Positions 1 through 8,165 of a stretch of DNA of 18,859 bases are shown here, piece after piece; the first letter of the stretch is position 1, and each line of letters opens with the position of its first letter. Where the stretch lies: assembly GCA_024402455.1 (NCBI GenBank), contig JAKSTS010000035.1:1-18859 (forward strand), written 5' to 3'. The stretch is from Treponemataceae bacterium. Its GTDB lineage: Bacteria; Spirochaetota; Spirochaetia; Treponematales; Treponemataceae. Made by a program: the position numbers and the translations under genes. The notes beneath the pieces were generated by a model, which ran no database searches, was not told the DNA's origin, and saw only the letters and a program-made list of their open reading frames with translations.

Positions 1-1040
1 GTCGTCTTGTCCGCATGAACTCAGCTTCAATGGAAGATATCAACGAAGGTGTTCCAGGCGATATCGTTGCATTGTTCGGTATTGACTGTGCATCTGGCGA
101 TACATTCTGTTCTGGCGGTTTGAACTATGCAATGACATCAATGTTCGTTCCAAACCCAGTTATTTCTTTGTCAATTACTCCAAAAGACAAGAAAGCTGCT
201 GACCAGATGGCAAAAGCACTTAACCGCTTTACAAAAGAAGACCCGACATTCCAGACATATGTTGATCCTGAATCAAATCAGACAATCATTAAGGGAATGG
301 GTGAACTTCACCTTGACGTTTACGTTGAACGTATGCGCCGTGAATATAAATGCGAAGTTGAAACAGGTATGCCACAGGTTGCTTATCGTGAAACAATCAC
401 ACAGCAGGCTGATTTCAACTATACACATAAGAAACAGACTGGTGGTTCTGGTCAGTACGGTCGTGTTGCAGGTTTCATGGAACCAATCGCAGACAAAGAC
501 TACGAGTTTGTTGACAACATTAAAGGTGGTGCAATTCCTAACGAATACATTCCATCATGTGACAAAGGTTTCCGTGCTTCAATGAACAAAGGTTCATTGA
601 TCGGATTCCCAATTGTTGGTGTTAAATGTACAATCAATGATGGTCAGTATCACCCGGTTGACTCTTCAGATATCGCTTTCCAGGTTGCAGCTCAGGGTGC
701 ATTCCGCGAAGCTTATATGAAAGCAAAGCCATGTATCATGGAACCTATCATGAAAGTTTCTATCGAAGGTCCAACAGAATTCCAGGGAAATATTTTTGGT
801 GCAATTAACCAAAGACGTGGTATAATCGTTTCATCAACTGAAGATGGAAATTTCTCACGTGTTGATGCAGAAGTTCCACTTAGTGAAATGTTCGGATTCT
901 CAACAGTTCTCCGTTCACTCACACAGGGAAAAGCTGAATTCTCAATGGAATTCGAGAAATACGGAAAGGTTCCAAATGCGATTTCAGAAAAACTGATTGC
1001 CGACTATCAGGAAAAGAAACGCAAGGAACAGGGCAAATAA
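1..1040 (+). CDS. fusA: Elongation factor G, C-terminal part (partial at 5' end)
   Basis: Ribosomal translocase GTPase; the window opens inside the gene. The reading frame is already open from base 3 ([12 protein letters not shown]), so the ATG at 15 is internal. What remains is the end of domain II and then domains [30 protein letters not shown] is domain III, followed by the GMGELHLDV motif, then domain IV with [11 protein letters not shown] and then domain V, ending with [20 protein letters not shown] and a Lys-rich tail. The GTPase domain lies upstream of the window. Established family: EF-G drives tRNA-mRNA translocation and ribosome recycling. Many spirochaetes carry two EF-G paralogues, and I cannot tell which one this is. 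The stop is 10 bases before the next ATG, so the two genes are probably co-transcribed. Codon use is clean and shows no sign of decay. Confidence 0.96.
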   Translation, partial: RLVRMNSASMEDINEGVPGDIVALFGIDCASGDTFCSGGLNYAMTSMFVPNPVISLSITPKDKKAADQMAKALNRFTKEDPTFQTYVDPESNQTIIKGMGELHLDVYVERMRREYKCEVETGMPQVAYRETITQQADFNYTHKKQTGGSGQYGRVAGFMEPIADKDYEFVDNIKGGAIPNEYIPSCDKGFRASMNKGSLIGFPIVGVKCTINDGQYHPVDSSDIAFQVAAQGAFREAYMKAKPCIMEPIMKVSIEGPTEFQGNIFGAINQRRGIIVSSTEDGNFSRVDAEVPLSEMFGFSTVLRSLTQGKAEFSMEFEKYGKVPNAISEKLIADYQEKKRKEQGK

Positions 1041-1050
1041 GGAGTCACCA

Positions 1051-1731
1051 ATGGTAAAACAGGAACTTATTGACCGAAGCCCAGTTCGCTTTTTTGAAAA
1101 AGCACTGAACGGCGGTATTAAACCCGGCGAAATCGGAATTCTTGCCTCTAAAAAAGGCGTAGGAAAAACATCGGTACTCGTACAGCTTGGTCTTGATGGT
1201 CTTCTTCAAGGCAAACAGGTTGTTCACGTTTCATTCGACCAGCACGCATCTTATACAATGACTTGGTACGAAAACATTTTTACAGAAATGTCTAAAAAGA
1301 AAAAGCTTGAAAAAGCTGATGACGTGAAAGACGATGTTATTAAAAACCGCACTGTATTGAACTTCAATCAGGATTCTGTTTCAACAAAACAGATTATTAC
1401 AACATTGCAGGCTCTTGCACAGGGTGGAATTAAAACTGATTATTTGATTATCGATGGTCTTGACTTCTCTAAGAGAGTAAAGGCAGATTTTGAATCAATT
1501 AAAGAATATGCAAAAAAAGAAAATGTAGTTGTCTGGTACAGCAGCAACACAGAAGGAACAGAACTCAAGAATGTTCTTCCTGCAGACATTACACCACTTT
1601 TTGATGCAGTAGTACTTTTTGAAACAAAACCAGACAGCACACAGCTTAGAATTTTGAAAGTAAGAGATGAAACACCAAATGATGTAAATCTCAAGCTTGA
1701 TTCAAAGACTTTGCTTATTGCTGAAAAATAA
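1051..1731 (+). CDS. RecA/KaiC-like P-loop ATPase, function unknown
   Basis: A 226-residue soluble protein. The chosen ATG at 1051 has AAGGAG immediately upstream at a good distance; the frame is open further back to 997, but that part overlaps the EF-G gene and reads as basic filler. A Walker A-like loop, SKKGVGKTS, is at residues 33-41; it has Ser where the first Gly usually stands. A Walker B strand, DYLIIDGLD, is at residues 130-138 and is followed by a DnaB/RadA/KaiC-like arrangement (hydrophobic strand, VVWYSSNTEG, then VVLFETKPD). The opening (FFEKALNGGIKPGEIGILASKKGVGKTS) follows the KaiC/RadA pattern in which a Gly-Gly-x-x-x-Gly turn precedes the P-loop. The gene follows EF-G directly, so expression is probably linked to translation genes, but I do not infer a role in translation. 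No DNA-binding or membrane segment is visible. Confidence 0.85.
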   Translation: MVKQELIDRSPVRFFEKALNGGIKPGEIGILASKKGVGKTSVLVQLGLDGLLQGKQVVHVSFDQHASYTMTWYENIFTEMSKKKKLEKADDVKDDVIKNRTVLNFNQDSVSTKQIITTLQALAQGGIKTDYLIIDGLDFSKRVKADFESIKEYAKKENVVVWYSSNTEGTELKNVLPADITPLFDAVVLFETKPDSTQLRILKVRDETPNDVNLKLDSKTLLIAEK

Positions 1732-1752
1732 GCAAATCATTAAGTGCTGAGT

Positions 1753-1785
1753 AAAGCTCCTTTTCGAAAGAAAAGGAGCTTTTTT
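1753..1785 (+). terminator. Rho-independent terminator after the EF-G/ATPase operon
   Basis: A perfect 13-bp stem (1753-1765 with 1770-1782, AAAGCTCCTTTTC paired with its complement) is closed by a GAAA tetraloop and runs into a T-tract at 1781-1785. It begins 22 bases after the ATPase stop codon. This is the strongest terminator in the window. Confidence 0.93.
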
Positions 1786-1828
1786 GTTTTAAATAAAGTT
1801 TGTGCCGCTAATCTTTGCACGAATATAA

Positions 1829-1862
1829 AAAAGAGAAGTACAAAAAACTGCACTTCTCTTTT
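1829..1862 (-). terminator. Terminator of the chemotaxis receptor gene
   Basis: An 11-bp inverted repeat (1829-1839 with 1852-1862, AAAAGAGAAGT and its complement) has a 12-base loop. On the minus strand it is followed by TTTTTTATATTC. It lies 44 bases downstream of the minus-strand receptor stop and faces the plus-strand terminator, so the two convergent units are insulated. The A/T-rich flanks could let it work in both directions. Confidence 0.8.
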
Positions 1863-1905
1863 ATAAAGCGAACATTAAAGTTTTGCAAAAAGGAAAGAAA
1901 TAAAC

Positions 1906-3432
1906 TTACAATTCTCCTGCAATTTTTCGAACATTTTCAGATGAATCTGAAATGTTCGAACTTGCCTGGCTGAAATTTTCGACACCGGCAGCAATCTGCT
2001 TTAGCGTAATAAAGATCTGTTCACTTGCAACGGTAATCTGCTTTGCATAATCTATAATATCGCTGCTGCTTTTTGCAGTAAGTTCAGAAGAATCTTCTAT
2101 GCTGCTGAACATATTTTTAAGAGAAAGAATGCTTTCACAGCCAGAATTTATCCTGACAGTTTCTTCTTCACTCATATCAATCAGTTCGTCTGAAGAATGC
2201 TGCATTTCTTCAATTTTCTGCTTGATTTCTTTTGTACCGTCAATAATGCTGTCAGACAATCTTCTAACTTCTGTTGCAACAATATGAAAGTTTTTGCCAG
2301 CCTCGCCTGCACTGTTTGCTTCAAGCTCTGCATTAAAAGCAATAATCTTTGCCTGATCTGCCATGTCATTAATGAACGAAACAATATCGCCGACATTGTC
2401 AATTTTTTCACTTAATTCTTTTATGCTTTCAATTGTATTCCGATTCGTAGAAATAATTTCCTGAAATTTAGAATTGCTCTGTTCAAGCGATTCAACACCT
2501 GTCTGCACATCTTGACGGGATTTTTCGGCCTGAGAAGCAACGCCTTGAATTTTAGAAGTAATGCTCAAATTTAAGCTGTTTGAATCCTGCATTGTTGCAA
2601 CAATTTCTTTAACTGCAGCACTCTGTTCCTGACTTACAGCAGCAGATTCTTTTGCAGCAACAGCAAGGCTCTCTGTCTCGGCAGCAAGTTTTATCTTTAC
2701 ATTTGTTTCAATGCTCTGCATTTTTTTGACCATAATTGTATATGAAAAAACACAGACCAAAGCTGTCAAAGCCGCAGCAACTGCACCATACAGCACAAAA
2801 GTTCCAAGTGAACCAGAACCTGGGTTTCTGATAATTCCAAGTGGAACCATCATCATATTTAATACTGCAAGAGCAAGACAAACACCAAATGCAAGAGAAA
2901 TTGTTCCAGTAACACTGTTTGAAACAGAAGTTACACCAACACTTTTTAGCATATCTGTCATTAAACCTTTTTTAATCCGATAAACAATAATTACAAAGCA
3001 CAGAAAGGCAATAACTTGAGCATGCAATTCAAAAATTATGAACAAAAGAACATTAAATTTTTCAACACCCTTTATGGCAAGAATAATATTCGTTGAACCG
3101 GCTCCAAGGAAAAAGCCAACGCCAACACCAATTGCAAGAGACTTATTAAAGGCATTGTATCCATCAAGGCACTTTTTTTCTTCCTCTGATGTAAGAAACC
3201 TGTTCTCTTTTTTGGCTTTTGCGACAATTTTCTCAATTGACTTAAGTTTCTTTTTTTCTGTAAGGGCAATCATCCATACAAGAAAACCAACAATCAGAAT
3301 CATCGGTCCACATTCAGAGACAATGGCTATTGGATTCTGATAGACAAACCAATAATGAAAAATCCGAAGATAAAACACACCAAGATAACAAGTCAGTGCT
3401 AAAAGTTTCCAAAATTTCTTATAAACGTCCAT
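1906..3432 (-). CDS. Methyl-accepting chemotaxis protein with six-helix membrane domain
   Basis: A 508-residue chemoreceptor. The N-terminal half has about six membrane helices (near residues 9-30, 42-58, 97-116, 127-150, 175-199 and 207-231) joined by short loops, with no large periplasmic ligand-binding domain and no clear HAMP. The C-terminal half, from about residue 250, is a long coiled coil with the conserved receptor hairpin tip: MADQAKIIAFNAELEANSAG, then EAGKNFHIVATEVRRLSDS, with the tip Glu near residue 377. In the family this tip contacts CheA and CheW and signals to the flagellar motor; flanking Glu/Gln/Ser-rich heptads are the likely methylation sites. There is no C-terminal CheR-docking pentapeptide (the protein ends KIAGEL). 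The start at 3432 has only a weak ribosome-binding site. The gene stands alone between its own terminator and a divergent intergenic region, as is typical of orphan receptors. The stimulus cannot be deduced; membrane or energy-state sensing is possible. Confidence 0.93.
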   Translation of the reverse strand: MDVYKKFWKLLALTCYLGVFYLRIFHYWFVYQNPIAIVSECGPMILIVGFLVWMIALTEKKKLKSIEKIVAKAKKENRFLTSEEEKKCLDGYNAFNKSLAIGVGVGFFLGAGSTNIILAIKGVEKFNVLLFIIFELHAQVIAFLCFVIIVYRIKKGLMTDMLKSVGVTSVSNSVTGTISLAFGVCLALAVLNMMMVPLGIIRNPGSGSLGTFVLYGAVAAALTALVCVFSYTIMVKKMQSIETNVKIKLAAETESLAVAAKESAAVSQEQSAAVKEIVATMQDSNSLNLSITSKIQGVASQAEKSRQDVQTGVESLEQSNSKFQEIISTNRNTIESIKELSEKIDNVGDIVSFINDMADQAKIIAFNAELEANSAGEAGKNFHIVATEVRRLSDSIIDGTKEIKQKIEEMQHSSDELIDMSEEETVRINSGCESILSLKNMFSSIEDSSELTAKSSSDIIDYAKQITVASEQIFITLKQIAAGVENFSQASSNISDSSENVRKIAGEL

Positions 3433-3452
3433 AATCTCTATTTTATTACACG

Positions 3453-3458
3453 ATTATA
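3453..3458 (-). promoter_or_regulatory. Candidate -10 box for the chemotaxis receptor
   Basis: The minus strand reads TATAAT, ending 20 bases before the ATG of the receptor gene. No convincing -35 box lies 16-18 bases upstream; the region is a run of A/T. The call rests on the perfect -10 hexamer and its position only. Confidence 0.35.
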
Positions 3459-3639
3459 AAAAACACAAATTTTTTATAGAAAACAGCTGAAAAAAGCAAG
3501 AATTTAAAGAATATATACGCTTATTTATATCTATCAAAAACAAACTGAAAAAAACAAAGACTTCAGCCTTTTTCAAGCTGAAAATCACTTATATTTTTGC
3601 CTGTTCATCTGCATAAAATTCATTAATCAAAGAATAAAA

Positions 3640-3671
3640 ACAAAAAGCTTGAAAGACAGCGCAAAAGCATG
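3640..3671 (+). repeat. Left copy of the 32-bp direct repeat flanking ATPase 1
   Basis: The 32 bases beginning ACAAAAAGCTTG and ending GCAAAAGCATG recur with no mismatch at 5100-5131, in the same orientation, 1,460 bases downstream. The two copies bracket the ATPase gene, its inverted-repeat operator and its 3' tail, and nothing else. Bases on each side of the two copies differ, so the repeat ends are sharp. The sequence does not resemble the repeat around the second ATPase. Confidence 0.95.
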
Positions 3672-3733
3672 CAGTTTTTTAAAGGGCGTTTGTATTTTTG
3701 AATATGTTTACAGCACGCAAATTGGCACCACGT

Positions 3734-3780
3734 CTTATATGGGATAAAATACAACAAGACTACGGATTATCCCATATAAG
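3734..3780. promoter_or_regulatory. Perfect 14-bp inverted repeat at the ATPase 1 start
   Basis: The left arm CTTATATGGGATAA (3734-3747) and the right arm (3767-3780) are exact reverse complements with a 19-base spacer. The right arm ends 8 bases before the ATG and shares its last bases with the ribosome-binding sequence AAGGTG (3778-3783). It could be an operator for a dimeric repressor, perhaps the encoded ATPase itself, or an mRNA hairpin that hides the ribosome-binding site. Each arm contains the motif TATANNNGATAA, also found as two direct copies before the second ATPase gene. Confidence 0.85.
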
Positions 3781-3788
3781 GTGTTAAA

Positions 3789-5030
3789 ATGAACATTCTA
3801 GACAGACATGCACAGAAAACAATAGAACGGCTTGAAAAAGCATATCCGGCAGTTCTTGTAACCGGTGCAAAGCAGACAGGAAAAACAACACTACTCAAGA
3901 AAGTCACAAGTTCAAAAGCAGTTCAATACCTCACTTTTGACGACCCGATGGAAGAACAGTCTGCAAAATCTGATCCAAAAACATTTATTGAACTTCATTC
4001 AAATCCTATTCTATTTGATGAAATTCAATATGTTCCAGATTTATTCCGTTATCTTAAGATTGAAATTGATAAAAACCGAAGCAACGGAATGTTTTATTTG
4101 ACCGGCAGTCAGCAATTCAAACTTATGGAGACAGCTTCAGAAAGTCTTTCTGGCAGAATAGGAATAGTACAGCTTTATCCGTTTTCTGCACGAGAAATAC
4201 GGCAGGACATTTTTTCAGAAAGTTTTATTCCGACAAAGGAATTTATTCTGAATCGCAATGAATCATTAAAAGATTTAAAATACTCGATACAAGATACATG
4301 GAAAGCAATTTATACAGGCGGATATCCGGAAGTTGTAAAGAGAACTATTTTATCAAAAGATTTTTATGCTGGATATCTGAAAACCTACATTGAAAGAGAT
4401 ATCAGAAAACTGACGCAGGTTGCAGATGAAATGCAGTTTTTGCAGTTTGTCACTGTTGCTGCATCAAGGACAAGTCAGCTTGTAAACTACGGCGATATGG
4501 CACGAGACTGCGGAATAAGTGAAGCAACAGCAAAAAAATGGCTTTCTCTTTTAGTAACTTCAGGTTTAGTATATCTGCTTAGACCATATGCATCAAATGT
4601 GGAAAAACGCGTCGTTAAAACACCTAAGCTTTATTTTATGGATACAGGACTTGCTGCATATCTTACACACTGGACAACCCCAGAAGTCATGCAGAACGGC
4701 GCAATGGCTGGTGCATTTTTTGAAACTTATGCAGTAAGCGAAATAATCAAATCTTTTGCGAACAACGGGGAAGATGCGCCTGTTTATTTTTACAGGGACA
4801 AAGACAAGATAGAAATTGACCTGCTGATTGAACAAAATAACACGCTTTATCCTGTTGAAATAAAAAAGACAGCAACTCCAAATCCTAATGATGCAAGGAA
4901 TTTCTTTATAACTGAAAGAATAAAAAACATTCAGATTGGTCCAAACATCATAATCTGCAACAGCAATAAAGTAACAACCATAAAAAAAGGTGAGATTTCT
5001 GCACTGGCTGTTCCGGTCGAATTTTTATAA
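3789..5030 (+). CDS. COG1373-type AAA+ ATPase (AAA_14/DUF4143) with PD-(D/E)XK-like C-terminal domain
   Basis: A 413-residue protein. The N-terminal ATPase domain has Walker A GAKQTGKT at residues 26-33, Walker B LFDEIQ with D77 and E78, a sensor strand LTGSQQ around residues 104-109, and LSGRIG with R123 as a likely arginine finger. The central part has a winged-helix look (DMARDCGISEATAKKWLSLL, then LVYLLRPY). The C-terminal DUF4143-like domain carries IEIDLLIE with D344, then YPVEIKKT with E357 and K359: the D...ExK arrangement of PD-(D/E)XK nucleases. The family is widespread in bacteria and archaea, often in variable numbers per genome, and its cellular role is not established. The start is supported by AAGGTG six bases upstream. 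The gene stands alone, has an inverted repeat at its start codon and lies between 32-bp direct repeats, which suggests mobility. A role in defence, toxin-like control or self-mobilisation is inference only. Confidence 0.9.
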   Translation: MNILDRHAQKTIERLEKAYPAVLVTGAKQTGKTTLLKKVTSSKAVQYLTFDDPMEEQSAKSDPKTFIELHSNPILFDEIQYVPDLFRYLKIEIDKNRSNGMFYLTGSQQFKLMETASESLSGRIGIVQLYPFSAREIRQDIFSESFIPTKEFILNRNESLKDLKYSIQDTWKAIYTGGYPEVVKRTILSKDFYAGYLKTYIERDIRKLTQVADEMQFLQFVTVAASRTSQLVNYGDMARDCGISEATAKKWLSLLVTSGLVYLLRPYASNVEKRVVKTPKLYFMDTGLAAYLTHWTTPEVMQNGAMAGAFFETYAVSEIIKSFANNGEDAPVYFYRDKDKIEIDLLIEQNNTLYPVEIKKTATPNPNDARNFFITERIKNIQIGPNIIICNSNKVTTIKKGEISALAVPVEFL

Positions 5031-5333
5031 ATTCAGCATCTATAAAATAAATTGAAAAGTTCAGAATAATATCAGATTACAAACACAGCAGACAGTTTCA
5101 CAAAAAGCTTGAAAGACAGCGCAAAAGCATGATACAAAATATAAGGTGGCTCTAAAAATCAGCTAAACTGCAATTTTCAGAGTCTTCCTATAGAAAAAAC
5201 TGCTTGAAATTTTGAAAACAATGTCATTAAAGTTTGTTCGAATAAAAATCTGACACAATCAAAATGACATTTTCAGAAAACCAAACTTATCAGGCTGTTT
5301 TTATGTCCGGCAAAGACCATTTTTGGAGTATTT
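5031..5333. other. Intergenic region between ATPase 1 and malQ
   Basis: It holds the tail of the ATPase unit, the right direct repeat (5100-5131), and then a leader before malQ with several inverted repeats: an imperfect hairpin near 5153-5182, a 9-bp pair AATGTCATT at 5220-5228 with 5263-5271, and AAGTTTG at 5230-5236 with CAAACTT at 5282-5288. No open reading frame or RNA family is recognised. The stems are A/T-rich, so a structured leader is only a possibility. Confidence 0.5.
5100..5131 (+). repeat. Right copy of the 32-bp direct repeat flanking ATPase 1
   Basis: Identical over 32 bases to 3640-3671, same orientation. It starts 69 bases after the ATPase stop codon. Recombination between the two copies would remove 1,460 bases containing only the ATPase unit and leave a single copy between the chemotaxis receptor and malQ. 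Confidence 0.95.
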
Positions 5334-6893
5334 ATGTTTTTAACTCGTTCAAGCGGCATTCTGCTTCACCCTACTTCACTTCCATGCACACCTGGCATTG
5401 GAACAATTGGAAAACAAGCTTTTCGCTTTATTGACTGGCTCAAAGAAGCAAATCAATCAATCTGGCAGATTCTACCGATTGGGCCTACAGGATACGGCGA
5501 TTCACCTTATGCGTCTTTTTCTACATTTGCAGGCAACCCGCTTTTAATCGATTTAGATATTCTGTGTTCGCAAAGTTTTCTTACACAAGAAGAAATTACA
5601 CCGCCAGAATGGATTTCTTTTAAAGGAAATATAGATTTTGGTTCTGTTGTTTACTGGAAAACACCTTTATTAAAAAAAGCAGCTGCATGTTTTGCAGATA
5701 AACTGGCGCAGGACGAAAAATTAAAAAGCGAATATGATGAATTTGCAGCAAAACAAAATTTCTGGCTTGAAAATTATGCCACATTTATGAGCATAAAAGA
5801 GTTTTATGATGCACAGGCTCAAAAAGAAAATAAATTCGGTGCAATGTGGAGCAATTACTGGCCGGTTGAACTTGCAACCTGCAATAAAAAAGCTGTTTCA
5901 AAATGGCAGAAAACGCACAAAGCAGAAATTGAAGCTCAAAAAGCAATTCAATTTTTCTTTTTCAGCCAGTGGACAGCACTAAAAAAATATGCAAATGACA
6001 ACAACATTTCAATAATTGGCGACATTCCGATTTTTGTTGCACCAGATTCAGCAGATGTCTGGGCAAACCAGAAACTATTTCAGCTTGACGAAAACGGAAA
6101 AGCAACAGCTGTAGCCGGTGTTCCGCCGGATTATTTCTGTGCGACAGGTCAGCTTTGGGGCAATCCTCTTTATAACTGGGCAGAAATGAAAAAAACAAAT
6201 TACGCATGGTGGATTCAGCGCATAAAATCGATGATGTCAATTGTTGATTATGTTCGAATTGACCACTTTAGAGGTTTCGAAGCTTACTGGTCTGTTCCAG
6301 CCGGCGAAGAAACCGCTGTAAACGGCAAATGGATAAAAGGTCCAGCACACGATCTTTTCAATGCAATTAAAGCCCAGCTTGGCGATATTCCGATTATTGC
6401 AGAAGATCTAGGCGTAATTACAGATGAAGTGCGCGCACTGCGCGATGATTTTGAACTGCCTGGAATGAAAGTTCTTCAGTTTGCATTTGACCTTGAAGAA
6501 GAAAAGCGCGGAGGTCTGGTAAATTCATTTTTGCCGCACATGTATACACAAAACTGCGTTGTTTACACAGGCACACACGATAACGACACACTTACAACAT
6601 GGCTTTCGGAGCTTTCGCCAGAAATGAAGGAACTTGTAAAAAAATACACAGGCGTCTCTGACGACAATAAACTCTGCGACGAACTTATCCGGCTTGCACT
6701 TGCATCTACTGCAGCTTTTGCAGTTGTGCCACTGCAAGATTTGTACAAAGTCGGCAAAGAAGGCCGCATGAATGCACCGGCCACAACAGGCACAAACTGG
6801 CAGTGGCGCATGAGCGAAGATTTTTTTGCAGAAGACAAAGCTTTGTGGCTTAAAGAACAGGCCTGTCTTTACGGTCGAAACCTAAAGAAATGA
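5334..6893 (+). CDS. malQ: 4-alpha-glucanotransferase (amylomaltase, GH77)
   Basis: A 519-residue cytoplasmic enzyme of normal length for the bacterial GH77 type. It transfers 4-alpha-glucan segments between maltodextrins and releases glucose, feeding glycogen/maltodextrin metabolism. The N-terminus has the family signature SSGILLHPTSLP and the substrate-site segment GPTGYGDSPYASFSTFAGNP. Catalytic residues by family alignment are D310 (nucleophile, in RIDHFRG), E357 (acid/base, in IIAEDLGVIT) and D416 (transition-state stabiliser, in TGTHDNDT). The C-terminus has the usual NAPATTGTNWQWR motif. The ATG at 5334 follows GGAG at a suitable distance. The gene is monocistronic with a terminator right after it. 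All key residues are present, so it should be active. Confidence 0.97.
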   Translation: MFLTRSSGILLHPTSLPCTPGIGTIGKQAFRFIDWLKEANQSIWQILPIGPTGYGDSPYASFSTFAGNPLLIDLDILCSQSFLTQEEITPPEWISFKGNIDFGSVVYWKTPLLKKAAACFADKLAQDEKLKSEYDEFAAKQNFWLENYATFMSIKEFYDAQAQKENKFGAMWSNYWPVELATCNKKAVSKWQKTHKAEIEAQKAIQFFFFSQWTALKKYANDNNISIIGDIPIFVAPDSADVWANQKLFQLDENGKATAVAGVPPDYFCATGQLWGNPLYNWAEMKKTNYAWWIQRIKSMMSIVDYVRIDHFRGFEAYWSVPAGEETAVNGKWIKGPAHDLFNAIKAQLGDIPIIAEDLGVITDEVRALRDDFELPGMKVLQFAFDLEEEKRGGLVNSFLPHMYTQNCVVYTGTHDNDTLTTWLSELSPEMKELVKKYTGVSDDNKLCDELIRLALASTAAFAVVPLQDLYKVGKEGRMNAPATTGTNWQWRMSEDFFAEDKALWLKEQACLYGRNLKK

Positions 6894-6901
6894 TTTATTT
6901 C

Positions 6902-6933
6902 AACTGCTGCTTGAATAAAGCAGCAGTTTTTTT
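6902..6933 (+). terminator. Terminator of malQ
   Basis: An 11-bp perfect stem, AACTGCTGCTT (6902-6912) with 6918-6928, has a five-base loop and a T-run at 6927-6933. It begins 9 bases after the malQ stop. Confidence 0.92.
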
Positions 6934-6998
6934 ATCTACCCTTAATTTCAAGTTTTTTCGACTGAATTTTTTATATTAACAATTCACCGTTGTTCAAT

Positions 6999-7877
6999 TT
7001 ATAATAGTTTTTTTCTTTTTTCAGGCAGTTCCAGAATTGTTACAGAAGCAAAAATTAAAACTATGCCCAGAATCATCAGCAGCGAAAGATTTTCTTTCCA
7101 GACTAAGCAGCCGATTAGTGTTCCAACCAGGGGTTCAACAGTTACAAGAATTGCGGCTTTGCCTGTTTCAAGGCCACTTAAACCAGTTGTATAAAAAATA
7201 TACGGCAATGTTGAACAAATAAGAGCAATTCCACAAACCAGAAGTACTGCATTAAAATTGAACAACAGAAAAATATTTTCAATGTGAATAAACGGCAGGA
7301 CACTTACCGAAGAAAACACAAATGTGTAAAAAGTAACCGTAAGTGCATTATATTTTTTCAAAGCAAAACGGCTAAAAACAGAATAAAGTGCATAGCCCAG
7401 TCCTGCACAGATTCCAATTAAAAAGCCTTTTAATGTAATAGATTTTGCACCTGCTTCAAAAACACCGCTTACTAAAAGACAACCGGCAAAAGTCAGTATT
7501 ATTGCAAAAGTTTTCCGCTTTGTAATTTTTTCCTTAAAAAGAACAAACGACATGAACAGAACAAAAATCGGCGAAGTGTATAAAAGAACAACTGCTACAG
7601 AAGTTCCTACCTCTAAAATTGTTTTAAAATAGCACAAAGAAAAAAATGTCAGACTGATAACACCAGTTCCAATAAACATCCAGATGTCTTTCAATTCAAT
7701 TTTCAAAAGTTTTCTGTCTTTTATCAGAAAAAACACAAGAAGAAAAAACGATGACAAAAATGCCCTAAAAAACAGCATCTGTATTGAAGCAAAACCATAA
7801 GCAGCCAGCGGCCTGATAAAAAGCGAAATGCACCCCCAGCAGATTCCGGCGAGAACTGTAAACAAAACATAAACCAT
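6999..7877 (-). CDS. EamA/DMT-family transporter
   Basis: An inner-membrane protein of 292 residues with about ten hydrophobic helices in two homologous halves, the standard drug/metabolite transporter layout (two EamA repeats). The first half begins VYVLFTVLAGICWGCISLFI; the second begins near FLIGICAGLGYALYSVFSRF. The end of each half contains the usual segment, for example GLSGLETGKAAILVTVEPLV. The protein ends with a short basic tail (ELPEKRKKLL). The start chosen is the ATG at 7877; the frame continues six codons upstream to a TTG at 7895, which has no ribosome-binding site. No clear Shine-Dalgarno precedes the ATG either, and a TATATT box lies only six bases upstream of it, so the message may be nearly leaderless. 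Substrate unknown; relatives move amino acids, nucleosides or metabolites. Transcribed convergently with malQ. Confidence 0.9.
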   Translation of the reverse strand: MVYVLFTVLAGICWGCISLFIRPLAAYGFASIQMLFFRAFLSSFFLLVFFLIKDRKLLKIELKDIWMFIGTGVISLTFFSLCYFKTILEVGTSVAVVLLYTSPIFVLFMSFVLFKEKITKRKTFAIILTFAGCLLVSGVFEAGAKSITLKGFLIGICAGLGYALYSVFSRFALKKYNALTVTFYTFVFSSVSVLPFIHIENIFLLFNFNAVLLVCGIALICSTLPYIFYTTGLSGLETGKAAILVTVEPLVGTLIGCLVWKENLSLLMILGIVLIFASVTILELPEKRKKLL

Positions 7878-8133
7878 GGATTTAATATAGAACAAAATAG
7901 TGTTTGCAAAAAGAGATAACCAGACTTAATAATTTGAACATTGATAAGATTATCCGGCTGCACTCCTGAATATGCTTGTCGGCTATGCAAACAGCCTTTC
8001 GGCTAAGGGAAAATTGCAGTAAACACTAAAGCGGAAACTCCGGTTAAAAATTTGCCCTTTTTTATATCTGTTCAACGGTTTCAACAATTAAAAAACAAAC
8101 TATAACTTTATTTCTTTCTGCAAAAAATTCGGC

Positions 8134-8139
8134 TATAAT
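8134..8139 (+). promoter_or_regulatory. Candidate -10 box for the C_GCAxxG_C_C gene
   Basis: A perfect TATAAT lies 26 bases before the ATG at 8166. The matching -35 position, 17 bases upstream, reads TTTCTT and is weak. It sits at the end of the 288-base gap after the divergent transporter gene. Confidence 0.45.
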
Positions 8140-8165
8140 TAAGCATCTTAACATAGAGGACTTTT

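Larger units (their letters stand above)
3433..3788. other. Divergent intergenic region before ATPase 1
   Basis: A 356-base gene-free stretch between the divergent receptor and ATPase genes. It holds the receptor promoter candidate (3453-3458), the left 32-bp direct repeat (3640-3671), and a long inverted repeat next to the ATPase start (3734-3780). The part from 3480 to 3639 is A/T-rich with no open reading frame or RNA gene that I can recognise. Confidence 0.7.

Noticed and set aside
997..1050. Upstream extension of the P-loop ATPase frame into the EF-G gene
   Set aside because: The extra 18 residues are a shadow of the Lys-rich EF-G tail, and the ATG at 1051 has a proper ribosome-binding site.
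3640..5131. CRISPR-like reading of the 32-bp repeats
   Set aside because: There are only two copies, 1.46 kb apart, with a gene between them and no spacer array or cas genes.
5139..5148. ATATAAGGTG after the right repeat matches 3774-3783 at the ATPase 1 start
   Set aside because: Ten A/T-rich bases can match by chance and nothing beyond them aligns; not used as evidence for an element end.
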